From the NCBI GenBank assembly GCA_959018155.1, contig CAUEKH010000086.1, positions 1 to 8,699 of the forward strand: DNA of 8,699 bases. The letters are read 5' to 3'. A program made the position numbers and the translations under genes. The notes beneath the pieces were generated by a model. It had not been told where the DNA came from. It worked only from the letters and a program-made list of their open reading frames with translations, and ran no database searches. This DNA is from an uncultured Hungatella sp. (GTDB taxonomy: Bacteria > Bacillota > Clostridia > Lachnospirales > Lachnospiraceae). Shown here piece by piece: positions 1 to 6,686 of the stretch (the first letter of the stretch is position 1; each line of letters opens with the position of its first letter).

Positions 1-1055
1 GCAATCGGAGGAAGAGCAACGAGTTCGCCGTCAAGGCCGTTTGCTTCCAGGTTTGTCTTTAAGTTGGTGTTCCATGTTCCTGCCCAGTAAGTAAATACGC
101 CGAACTTATCCTCATAGAATTTATTACGGCAGTCTTTTGTACCATTGGTCAGAGTCTCTTTGTCGATATATCCCTTGGAATATACATCGCGAAGTCTCTC
201 GATAGCCGCTTTCATGGAGTCCTCTGTAAATCCGTCAGCCCATGTTCCGTCTTCTTTCTGATAGAAGGAAGGATAAGCGTCCTGATAAATCTCCGGTAAG
301 TAGTTTACGTAAGGAGCTTCATTACCGATTAAACCGGCAGCTGATACTGCGAAAGTATTGCCATCTACGCCGTCGCCGTCCGGATCGCCTGTTGTGAAGG
401 CATCCAGCATCTTTAAGTATTCCTCATAGTTTGTAGGAGCCTCAATACCGCAGTTGTCAAGCCATTTCTTCTTTACATAAGTAATACAGCCATTTCCTCT
501 CTCTTTGGAGAAGCCGTAGAGATGTCCGTTAATCATGTTGCCTTCAATCGGTCCAACATCGACTCTTCCGGAGCTCTTAAGTTCGGAATTGTTCCACGCA
601 TCTGTCATATCCCACAGGGCGCCCTCTTCTGCGTAACCTGTATAATAGGAAGAACTCAGGATCACTACATCTGGCCAGTTTTCAACACCGCTGGCAAATG
701 TCTGTCCAAGAACGTCATAGTACGCATCATGGTCAGTCTGGATTACTTCCAGCTTCACGCCGGTCAGTTCCTCATATTTCTGAACCCATTCTGCCTGGCC
801 GTTCGCCTTGGTTGCCTGGAATGTACCATCTACCATAACTGTAATCTTTTCAGGCTTTTCCACCTCGTTCTCTGCAGCCGCTGCAGCTGTTGTCGTCTCG
901 CCGCCAGCTTCCTTGCCGCTCTCTGTACCGGCCGCTGCTGTTGTAGCAGAAGCAGTCTCATCTGCCTTCTTACTGCCACAGCCTCCTAATACCATAGGAA
1001 CCGCAACCGCTGCCGCTAAAACTGTAGCCGCCACTCTTGTGAACTTTTTCTTCAT
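1..1055 (-). CDS. ABC transporter substrate-binding lipoprotein (family 1 type, probably sugar), C-terminus cut by window edge
   Basis: Predicted extracellular lipoprotein that captures a solute, probably a sugar or oligosaccharide, for an ABC importer. The first 26 residues are a lipoprotein signal: basic MKKKFTR, a hydrophobic Ala/Val stretch, then lipobox L23-G-G-C26, with Cys26 as the lipidated residue. Residues 27-70 are a low-complexity Ala/Thr/Glu/Gly linker. The binding domain starts near KITVMVDG (about 70). A DPDGDGVDG motif at 224-232 resembles the Asp-rich loop common in family 1 and LplA-like sugar-binding proteins. 351 residues are visible; family members usually run to about 430-560, so the C-terminal lobe is missing. 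The start is set by an AAAGGAGGA ribosome binding site and by the signal peptide directly after the ATG. Permease genes are expected beyond the left edge. It is divergent from the AraC regulator, its likely controller. The ligand cannot be named; the family call is firm. Confidence 0.93.
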   Translation of the reverse strand, partial: MKKKFTRVAATVLAAAVAVPMVLGGCGSKKADETASATTAAAGTESGKEAGGETTTAAAAAENEVEKPEKITVMVDGTFQATKANGQAEWVQKYEELTGVKLEVIQTDHDAYYDVLGQTFASGVENWPDVVILSSSYYTGYAEEGALWDMTDAWNNSELKSSGRVDVGPIEGNMINGHLYGFSKERGNGCITYVKKKWLDNCGIEAPTNYEEYLKMLDAFTTGDPDGDGVDGNTFAVSAAGLIGNEAPYVNYLPEIYQDAYPSFYQKEDGTWADGFTEDSMKAAIERLRDVYSKGYIDKETLTNGTKDCRNKFYEDKFGVFTYWAGTWNTNLKTNLEANGLDGELVALPPI

Positions 1056-1064
1056 AAATTCAAA

Positions 1065-1073
1065 TCCTCCTTT
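1065..1073 (-). promoter_or_regulatory. Ribosome binding site of the binding-protein gene
   Basis: On the minus strand this reads AAAGGAGGA, close to the full anti-Shine-Dalgarno complement, about nine bases before the ATG at 1055. It fixes that start. Confidence 0.85.
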
Positions 1074-1124
1074 TTATTTGCTGCTACTTCGCCGTGTCCG
1101 ACGCCGTTCGCATCTGATGTCTGC

Positions 1125-1153
1125 ATCTTATCATGGCAAAATGACGAAAACAA
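1125..1153 (-). promoter_or_regulatory. Putative sigma-A promoter of the binding-protein gene, extended -10
   Basis: On the minus strand, -35 TTGTTT (1148-1153) is followed by a 17-base spacer and -10 TAAGAT (1125-1130). The -10 is preceded by TG plus one base, an extended -10. Transcription would start near 1118 and give a leader of about 63 bases. The -35 is imperfect, which suits a promoter that needs an activator. This is seen by motif matching only. Confidence 0.6.
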
Positions 1154-1162
1154 GGCACAATT

Positions 1163-1194
1163 CTTTTTCGTATTTGACATTTTTTACTTTTTCG
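1163..1194 (-). promoter_or_regulatory. Direct repeat CGAAAAAG x2, candidate AraC-type operator
   Basis: CGAAAAAG occurs on the minus strand at 1163-1170 and again at 1187-1194, a period of 24 bases. The pair lies roughly 46-77 bases before the inferred start of the binding-protein transcript, just upstream of its -35. AraC-family activators commonly bind direct repeats about two turns of helix apart in this position, and a regulator of that family is encoded next door. The region is A/T rich, so chance repetition is possible. Confidence 0.4.
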
Positions 1195-1281
1195 GTGAGA
1201 AAAACAGGGAACAATTTTTTTGTCAACCAGTCAATTTTATTGTTTTAAGGCTTTTTTGCATATATCCTGCACAACCTGACA

Positions 1282-1310
1282 TTGATTTTTCACCCCATAA
1301 CTGGTAAAAT
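1282..1310 (+). promoter_or_regulatory. Putative sigma-A promoter of the AraC regulator operon
   Basis: -35 TTGATT (1282-1287), a 17-base spacer and -10 TAAAAT (1305-1310). TG sits one base before the -10, making it an extended -10. Transcription would begin near 1317, leaving a leader of about 37 bases before the ATG at 1354. An in-frame TTG at 1282 is the first base of this -35 box, so it cannot be the translation start. Confidence 0.65.
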
Positions 1311-1337
1311 AACTATACTTACACATTTACAACTCAC

Positions 1338-1345
1338 AGGAAGGA
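1338..1345 (+). promoter_or_regulatory. Ribosome binding site of the AraC regulator
   Basis: AGGAAGGA lies eight bases before the ATG at 1354. It selects this start over the in-frame TTG 24 codons upstream, which has no such site. Confidence 0.75.
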
Positions 1346-1353
1346 ATTATTCT

Positions 1354-3681
1354 ATGGATACCACCGAACGGCAGAACCAGGAAAAAAAGAATACAAACTT
1401 TTCAATTCGTCTGATGGCCTCCTACAGCATTCTCCTGCTCGTCATTCTTTTTATGGGAATCTATCTCTATTTCATCAGCGTACGCAATATTCAGACCGGC
1501 ATCCGGGAACAGAATTTAACGATTCTGCAAAATTCCATTGAACAGCTCAATACAGATTTGACCTCCATGTCAGCCCTTGCCCGGCAGATTGCCAATGATT
1601 CCCAGCTGGTACATCTGGCCAATTTAAAAAGCAATGATGTGGCGGAGTTCTATCTGCTGGCCTACGATGCAAAGGATCAGCTGGCCAAATATCTCCCCAG
1701 CCACATGCTGCTGCCGATTGATTCTTATTTTATCCGGCTGCGCAATACCGACTACCTGTTAAGTTTCGACCACTTTGAGGATTTATCTCATTATTATACA
1801 AGGAACCGTCTTTTAAACTCTGAGAAGTTCGATGTCTGGCTCGGTCTTCTCAACGACCCGGACAGCCGCTACAAGCTTCTTCCGGTAGCCCAGTTCAGCG
1901 GACAGTATACCCGTGACCAGAACAATTACTTCTATGTAATGTCACTGGAAGATTTTTCATTTAAGAAAATCGCCGCCGATATCTGTTTTGAACTCGATAT
2001 GAGTAAGATCAACCAGATTTTCTCGGAACTGAACCTGTATGACAGCGGTTATATCTGTGTCGCCGATGCGGATGGTTCTCCTGTCTTTACAATTCTTCCG
2101 AACCAGGTGCCCTTGGACAGCGCGGAGGCGTCCCACCAGATAGAATTGTTTCAGACTTTAAGCTATGATGAGGAGGGATTTTCCAGTTATAAGGCGGACG
2201 GCCGCGCCATGCTCGTTACCACAGCTGTATCAGACCATAACCAGTGGAAATATTATCTCGTCCAGCCGGCCCAGGATGCCTACTACTCCACAGGCCCTTA
2301 CCAGCTTGTCTTCGCGGCCTGTACGTGTTTTGCCCTGTTTTTCGGTTTTCTGCTGATTTTCATTCTCTCGAAGAGGAACAGCAAGCCGTTAGCCGCCTTA
2401 GACGATGAACTGACTCAGACAAAATTAAAGCAGCAGGAACTTATCGAACTTGCCAGGCAGCAGGAACCCCTCCTGCGGACCTCTTACATCCGTCAGATTA
2501 TGAAGGGCACCATCTCCACCGCGGAGGAAATGGAATACGTGCGCGGTTATTTGAATCTGGGCGACGAGGAAAGTCACAAATTCCAGGTTCTCTACTGCAG
2601 CGTCTATTTAAATAAGTACGAAGTCAACACCGGCGGTTCCAATGTGGTCGGAATCGCGGTTTCCGATTACGACACCATCATCCGAGAGGCGATGGCCCGT
2701 TATTTAGGAGAGCCGCTCTATCTGTTCAGCCCGCACGACCGCTGCTACGCCATTTTAATCACATCGGAACGCGACGCGGATCCGGAGGTGGTTTATAAGA
2801 AAATCACGGATGATTTCTCGGGGCTTCATAACTATCTGATGGAGCAGCATTCTATCAGCATCTACGGCGGCCTCGGAAACAGGAACGGCCTTTTGACATT
2901 TACCTGGAAATCATACCAGCAGGCCCGGGAAGCGGTGCGCTACACCTCCGGGGAACATTTTATCTGCTGTTACGACGATTTGAACCACAATACCCACAAC
3001 TACTACTATCCCGATGAGCTGGCAAAGCAGCTGACCGGATTTGTGGAAATCGGAAACAAGCTGCAGGTGGAGGAGATCTTCAAGCTGATCAAGAAGGAAA
3101 ACTTAACGAAGCGTTCCCTCTCCTTTAACCAGATGAACTGGCTGCTGTCCGACATCCGAAACACGCTTTTAAAGGTTCGTTTCACGATTCATGAGGACGA
3201 GACGAACAGCGAAGCCTTAAAATCAGTGGACAGCCATTTCGACGAGATGCCGTCTCTGCGCCTCTATGAAAATATTGCTCTGGTGCTGTGTGAGACGGTC
3301 CGCCAGGATACCTCGGAAAATCAGCTGATTACCAGGATTAAAGAGTATATTTTCAGCAATTACAGGGACCCGGCGCTCTGTTTAAGCAAGATTTCCGATG
3401 AGTTTTCCATCTCGGAGAGTTATTTCTCCTACTTATTTAAGAAGACTACCGGAGAGAATTTCTCTTCTTATTTAGAGCATCTGCGGATGGAACAGGCGAT
3501 TCACATGATTAAGGACACCAGTATAAAAATATCTGATTTATATATGGAACTGGGCTACAACAACCCCACCAGCTTCCGCCGGGCCTTTAAGAAGGTTTAT
3601 GGCGTATCTCCCAATGCAATACGGGAATCGAACCAGGCGGCGAAGGAGAGCGGGGGGGAGGTTGACAAGGAGGAATCATAA
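1354..3681 (+). CDS. Membrane-anchored AraC-family transcriptional regulator with extracellular sensor domain
   Basis: A 775-residue one-piece sensor and transcription factor. A short basic cytoplasmic tail leads into membrane segment 1 (about 19-42). An extracellular domain follows (about 43-315), of the size of Cache-like sensors. Membrane segment 2 is 316-338 (LVFAACTCFALFFGFLLIF) and a charged, Gln-rich linker comes next. The middle cytoplasmic region (about 390-560) carries SIYGGLGNRNG and SYQQAREAVRY, which resemble the degenerate cyclase-like region of YesN-type regulators. The C-terminus (657-757) is a two-helix-turn-helix AraC domain, with LSKISDEFSISESYFSYLFKK and a second motif ending in GYNNPTSFRRAFKKVYGVSP. 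It is divergent from the substrate-binding lipoprotein, the usual arrangement for regulators of sugar ABC transporters, and is followed three bases later by a serine hydrolase. The ligand is unknown; the architecture and family are clear. Confidence 0.93.
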   Translation: MDTTERQNQEKKNTNFSIRLMASYSILLLVILFMGIYLYFISVRNIQTGIREQNLTILQNSIEQLNTDLTSMSALARQIANDSQLVHLANLKSNDVAEFYLLAYDAKDQLAKYLPSHMLLPIDSYFIRLRNTDYLLSFDHFEDLSHYYTRNRLLNSEKFDVWLGLLNDPDSRYKLLPVAQFSGQYTRDQNNYFYVMSLEDFSFKKIAADICFELDMSKINQIFSELNLYDSGYICVADADGSPVFTILPNQVPLDSAEASHQIELFQTLSYDEEGFSSYKADGRAMLVTTAVSDHNQWKYYLVQPAQDAYYSTGPYQLVFAACTCFALFFGFLLIFILSKRNSKPLAALDDELTQTKLKQQELIELARQQEPLLRTSYIRQIMKGTISTAEEMEYVRGYLNLGDEESHKFQVLYCSVYLNKYEVNTGGSNVVGIAVSDYDTIIREAMARYLGEPLYLFSPHDRCYAILITSERDADPEVVYKKITDDFSGLHNYLMEQHSISIYGGLGNRNGLLTFTWKSYQQAREAVRYTSGEHFICCYDDLNHNTHNYYYPDELAKQLTGFVEIGNKLQVEEIFKLIKKENLTKRSLSFNQMNWLLSDIRNTLLKVRFTIHEDETNSEALKSVDSHFDEMPSLRLYENIALVLCETVRQDTSENQLITRIKEYIFSNYRDPALCLSKISDEFSISESYFSYLFKKTTGENFSSYLEHLRMEQAIHMIKDTSIKISDLYMELGYNNPTSFRRAFKKVYGVSPNAIRESNQAAKESGGEVDKEES
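3667..3673 (+). promoter_or_regulatory. Ribosome binding site of the serine hydrolase, inside the regulator's 3' end
   Basis: AAGGAGG lies 11 bases before the ATG at 3685, within the last codons of the AraC gene. The placement suggests co-transcription and possibly translational coupling. Confidence 0.8.
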
Positions 3682-3684
3682 ATT

Positions 3685-5223
3685 ATGAAGAAAATACCTG
3701 CTGCCACACCCGAGGAAATGGGAATCCCTTCCCGGGCGATTTCACGTGTCATCAAACGGCTGGAACGCGACCACGTTCCCATGCACAGTCTTCTCATCGC
3801 GCGCCACGGGAAAATGGTATTCGAGGGCTATTATGCGCCCTACACGAGAGAGACTCTCCACCGTATGTTCTCCGTGACAAAGAGTTTCGTCTCGCTGGCA
3901 ATCGGCTGTCTGGAGAAGGAGGGGCGTATCTCCCTGGATGACCCCATCTGCCGATATTTCCCGGAATACGTACCCAACGAGGTTCATCCCTGGATTGCGG
4001 CCATGACCATCCGTCATATGCTGGAAATGAAATCGTGTTACAGCGGCACGACCTACAAGAAGGACAGCACCACTGAAAACTGGGTGGAAAGCTTTTTTAA
4101 CTCGAATCCGACCCATCCGTCAGGCACCATTTTCATGTACGACACCTCCGCCACCCACGTTCTCGGCGCTCTGGTGGAAAAGCTGACCGGCAAGAAACTG
4201 CTGGATTATATGAGAGAGCAGTTTTTAGATGAAATCGGATTCAGCCGCGACGCCTATGTGCTTCCTGACCCCTTCGGCGTGCCGATGGGCGGCAGCGGAC
4301 TGATGGCGCTTCCCAGCGACTTAATGAGGCTGGGACTTCTCTTAATGAATCATGGCGCGGATCCGGAATTATACGGGAAAACAGAAGATGGAAAAGACGG
4401 CGCGGAAAGCGCCAGTCCCAGACAGATATATCCCAGAAGCTATCTCGATGAGGCAGTGGCCTTCCAGGGCGCCAGCGCCGCAAATGCCCCGATTAAAGAG
4501 GAATCCTACGGGTATGGCCGTCAGTTCTGGCGTTTCAGCCACAATGGATTCGGCGCTTACGGTATGGGCGGCCAGCTCTTACTCTGTTATCCGGATGAGG
4601 ATTTAATCTGTGTTACCACTGCCGATACCCAGGATATGAAGGGCGGAAACCAGTTCATCTACAACGCTTTTTACGAGGAATTATTCCCCCTGCTTTCCGA
4701 TACGCCTCTTCCTGAGGACCGGGAGGCGCTGGATCATCTGACCGCCCGCAGAAAGGCCTTAAGCGTTCCCATTCTCTCCGGATCACTCTCAAGCCCGAAG
4801 GAAACGCAAATCCATCAAAAGACGTGGCACTTAGACAAAAATCCCGGCGGATTCACAAAACTGGGAATTGAATTTGATTTTTCAGAAACCGGTCAGAACG
4901 CTTTCGAAAATGGCGGCGCCAGTTCAGGGGAACTTATCTTATCCTCAGACAACCAGACCTGCCACATTCCCTTCGGATTTGGACGGACCGTATCCGGCAT
5001 ATTCGAGCCGTACCACCAGAAATGTACTGCCTCCGCCTGCTGGCTGACCATACACACCCTCTATATCCGTATCTGGCTGGTCGATGAATGCACCTCGTCC
5101 GTGCACTTCCTGCTCGATTTTTCCGGTTCCCACGTAACCGCACTCGTGAGAAAGACGGAGGAAACAGCGTTTACGGAGTTCCAGGGATTCTGGAATGGAG
5201 AATGCCCGGAATTAAAACGATAA
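3685..5223 (+). CDS. Serine hydrolase, class C beta-lactamase-like family
   Basis: A 512-residue penicillin-recognising-fold hydrolase that should use an acyl-serine mechanism, as an esterase, peptidase or amide hydrolase. The catalytic SxxK is S62-V-T-K65 in HRMFSVTKSF. The second-motif tyrosine is probably Y152 in FMYDTSATHVLGALVEKLTG; the usual Asn of YxN is Thr154. The third motif is degenerate: A291-Y-G-M-G-G-Q297, as in esterase-like members, not the KTG of true beta-lactamases. GGSGLMALPSDLMRLG is also typical of the fold. Residues from about 340 on form an extra, probably beta-rich C-terminal domain that I do not recognise. No signal peptide or membrane segment is seen, so it should be cytoplasmic. 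It begins three bases after the regulator's stop and ends at a strong terminator. It is more likely a metabolic hydrolase than an antibiotic-resistance enzyme; the substrate is unknown. Confidence 0.88.
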   Translation: MKKIPAATPEEMGIPSRAISRVIKRLERDHVPMHSLLIARHGKMVFEGYYAPYTRETLHRMFSVTKSFVSLAIGCLEKEGRISLDDPICRYFPEYVPNEVHPWIAAMTIRHMLEMKSCYSGTTYKKDSTTENWVESFFNSNPTHPSGTIFMYDTSATHVLGALVEKLTGKKLLDYMREQFLDEIGFSRDAYVLPDPFGVPMGGSGLMALPSDLMRLGLLLMNHGADPELYGKTEDGKDGAESASPRQIYPRSYLDEAVAFQGASAANAPIKEESYGYGRQFWRFSHNGFGAYGMGGQLLLCYPDEDLICVTTADTQDMKGGNQFIYNAFYEELFPLLSDTPLPEDREALDHLTARRKALSVPILSGSLSSPKETQIHQKTWHLDKNPGGFTKLGIEFDFSETGQNAFENGGASSGELILSSDNQTCHIPFGFGRTVSGIFEPYHQKCTASACWLTIHTLYIRIWLVDECTSSVHFLLDFSGSHVTALVRKTEETAFTEFQGFWNGECPELKR

Positions 5224-5258
5224 CCTGCACGCTCCGCACACAGGTCACCGTCTTCAGT

Positions 5259-5310
5259 AAAAAAATACCTTCAGCAGGATTTTCTTCCGCCTGCTGAAGG
5301 CATTTTTTAT
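5259..5310. terminator. Bidirectional Rho-independent terminator between convergent genes
   Basis: A perfect 11-bp stem, CCTTCAGCAGG (5268-5278) and CCTGCTGAAGG (5290-5300), encloses an 11-base loop. Six T follow on the plus strand (5303-5308), and seven A precede it (5259-5265), which become a T tract on the minus strand. It can end both the serine hydrolase transcript (plus) and the nagA transcript (minus). Confidence 0.9.
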
Positions 5311-5329
5311 CTGTCAGTCTATATCATTC

Positions 5330-6469
5330 TTACAGCATCGCATTTCCTCTGCAGTAAGTCTGCGCCACATCGTAATTATCTTCCAGTACAACGATATCTG
5401 CATCATAGCCGGCTACCAGTTTGCCCTTTCTGTCATCAACGCCAAGGCATCTGGCCGGATTAATCGTGCAGGAGTTCAATGCCTGGTCAAATGGGATCAG
5501 CGCCTCTTCCACCAGAATCCTTAAGCCCCTGTTCATGTATAAGGTACTGCCTGCTATGGTATTCGTTCCCTTCAAATGAGCCAGACCATTTTCATCAATC
5601 TCGATGTCGTGCCCGCCCAGCTGATAGTTGCCGCCTGGCGGGCAGTGCTTGGCGCGGAGAGAATCGGTTATCATGATCGTGTAGTCGCGTCCCTTAGCGG
5701 TAAAATAATTATTCAGAGCCGCTACATGGGAATGGCACCCGTCGCAGATAATCTCACCGTAAATATCACGGACACGGAAAGCCGTTCCAACCAGTCCCGG
5801 ATTCCTGTGATGGTAGGCCGTCATGCCATTATACACATGAGTCATGGAAGTCGCGCCGTTGGCGATTCCCATAAGGGCCTGCTCATACGTCGCAGAGGAA
5901 TGTCCCATGCTGACCACCACCCCGGTCTCCTTACAGTGCTTCGTCAGGGCAAAGCCCTCGTCGTGCTCCGGCGCCAGAGTAATGTATTTGATCAGCCCCT
6001 TCGCGGCCTCCTGGTACATATCAAACTGCTCCACCGTGGCCTGTGCAATCGCTTCCGGCGGCTGAGCGCCCTTATAATCCATATCGAGATACGGTCCCTC
6101 AAAATGAATTCCAAGGATTTCCGCACCTTCGTATCCGTTCTCGACCACATCTGCCACATTGGCAACCGCCTTTGTCAGGACATCCGGCATCTGTGTAACC
6201 GTTGTCGGAAGAATAGCGGTGACGCCTTCCTCCGGAATTTTCTTCATCCAGTTGCGGAGGCCTTCCGGCTCCCCGTCGTTCGTATCATAGTCATAAGCCC
6301 CGTGGGTATGCACATCAATAAACCCGGGTACAATTCTCCTGTTATCATAATCGTAATCCGCTTCCAGTTCCCCATAGGCGCGGACTGCCGCTATCTTCCC
6401 ATCCCGGACTTCAAGCTGGGCCGGGATGAACTGGCCTGCTATCCAGACTCTTTTACTTTGTATTACCAT
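5330..6469 (-). CDS. nagA: N-acetylglucosamine-6-phosphate deacetylase
   Basis: Cytoplasmic amidohydrolase that removes acetate from N-acetylglucosamine-6-phosphate, giving glucosamine-6-phosphate for glycolysis or cell-wall synthesis. The 379 residues match the usual family length of about 380. Visible motifs are PGFIDVHTHG (metal-site H54, H56), HFEGPYL with E124, SMGHSSATY with H190, TSMTHVYNGM with H211, DGCHSH (246-248), ITDS with the expected catalytic D269, and C-terminal NPARCLGVDDRKGKLVAGYDADIVVL. The common NAM after the second histidine is NGM here, with the Asn kept. The start is the ATG at 6469: GAGAGGGTG lies seven bases before it. An in-frame GTG at 6514 would add a 15-residue basic tail and lies upstream of the predicted transcript start. 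No nagB or PTS gene is adjacent, so it looks like a single-gene unit. Confidence 0.95.
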   Translation of the reverse strand: MVIQSKRVWIAGQFIPAQLEVRDGKIAAVRAYGELEADYDYDNRRIVPGFIDVHTHGAYDYDTNDGEPEGLRNWMKKIPEEGVTAILPTTVTQMPDVLTKAVANVADVVENGYEGAEILGIHFEGPYLDMDYKGAQPPEAIAQATVEQFDMYQEAAKGLIKYITLAPEHDEGFALTKHCKETGVVVSMGHSSATYEQALMGIANGATSMTHVYNGMTAYHHRNPGLVGTAFRVRDIYGEIICDGCHSHVAALNNYFTAKGRDYTIMITDSLRAKHCPPGGNYQLGGHDIEIDENGLAHLKGTNTIAGSTLYMNRGLRILVEEALIPFDQALNSCTINPARCLGVDDRKGKLVAGYDADIVVLEDNYDVAQTYCRGNAML

Positions 6470-6476
6470 GACCGTA

Positions 6477-6485
6477 CACCCTCTC
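6477..6485 (-). promoter_or_regulatory. Ribosome binding site of nagA
   Basis: Minus-strand GAGAGGGTG, seven bases before the ATG at 6469. It is only a moderate match to AGGAGGTG, but it supports that start over the GTG at 6514. Confidence 0.55.
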
Positions 6486-6518
6486 TTTCTTTTCCGGCAT
6501 TCTCGGCCGGTCACCTTT

Positions 6519-6547
6519 AGTATAACCAGTCCCTTCCCCTATTTCAA
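6519..6547 (-). promoter_or_regulatory. Strong sigma-A promoter of nagA
   Basis: Minus-strand -35 TTGAAA (6542-6547), a 17-base spacer and -10 TATACT (6519-6524), each one or two bases from consensus. The transcript would start near 6512, giving a leader of about 43 bases. nagA is therefore its own transcription unit and does not depend on read-through from the kinase. Confidence 0.8.
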
Positions 6548-6551
6548 GTAG

Positions 6552-6574
6552 ATTTTGAAAATTATTTTCAAAAT
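6552..6574. promoter_or_regulatory. Perfect 23-bp palindrome upstream of the nagA promoter, candidate operator
   Basis: The arms ATTTTGAAAA (6552-6561) and TTTTCAAAAT (6565-6574) are exact inverted repeats separated by three bases. The site begins four bases upstream of the nagA -35 box, where a regulator could touch RNA polymerase or block it. The core TGAAA...TTTCA symmetry suits a dimeric repressor or activator of amino-sugar genes, but the protein cannot be named from this window. It is too A/T rich and lacks a following T tract to be a good terminator. Confidence 0.5.
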
Positions 6575-6586
6575 ACATGTAAAATA

Positions 6587-6633
6587 GAAAATGAGGTTCA
6601 GCCGTATTTTTCAACCGGCACAACCTCATTTTC
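6587..6633 (-). terminator. Hairpin terminator downstream of the histidine kinase
   Basis: A perfect 12-bp stem, GAAAATGAGGTT (6587-6598) and AACCTCATTTTC (6622-6633), is extended by an inner GCCG/CGGC stem after a 2x2 mismatch, with an 11-base loop. On the minus strand it is followed by a T-rich stretch (TATTTTACATG), about 50 bases after the kinase stop. The T tract is interrupted, so efficiency may be moderate. It separates the kinase from the nagA promoter. Confidence 0.7.
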
Positions 6634-6650
6634 CTTCCCTGTATCCTTTT

Positions 6651-6670
6651 CTTTTGAATCCTTTTGAATC
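6651..6670. repeat. Short tandem repeat, CTTTTGAATC x2
   Basis: Two exact adjacent copies of a 10-base unit (6651-6660, 6661-6670), followed by a decayed third (CCTTTTATCC). They lie between the kinase stop codon and its terminator hairpin. No function is apparent; it may be a slippage product. Confidence 0.6.
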
Positions 6671-6686
6671 CCTTTTATCCTGTTTC

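Noticed and set aside
1105..1130. GCATCT direct repeat (1110-1115, 1123-1128) as an operator.
   Set aside because: It is only six bases, its period of 13 is odd, and it overlaps the -10 region. It is easily a chance match.
522..1248. Plus-strand open frames over the first kilobase.
   Set aside because: They are antisense to the substrate-binding lipoprotein. Their Cys-, Ser- and Ala-rich translations are shadows of its linker and signal peptide, and they lack ribosome binding sites.
1282..1353. Earlier TTG start for the AraC regulator, adding 24 residues.
   Set aside because: The TTG is part of a plausible -35 box, and the ATG at 1354 has a good ribosome binding site and leads straight into a membrane-anchor N-terminus.
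3685..5223. Antibiotic-resistance beta-lactamase.
   Set aside because: There is no signal peptide and no KTG motif, there is an added C-terminal domain, and the gene sits in a transport and regulation operon. A metabolic hydrolase is more likely.
6470..6514. GTG start for nagA at 6514.
   Set aside because: It adds a Lys/Arg-rich tail foreign to the family and lies upstream of the transcript start predicted from the TATACT box.
5576..6520. Long plus-strand open frame of 314 codons opposite nagA.
   Set aside because: It is the complement of a clear NagA with all metal-site motifs. Its own translation resembles no known protein and has no ribosome binding site.
6552..6574. CcpA cre site at the palindrome upstream of nagA.
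   Set aside because: The symmetric TGAAA/TTTCA arms look similar, but the central CG of cre sites is absent and the spacing is one base longer.
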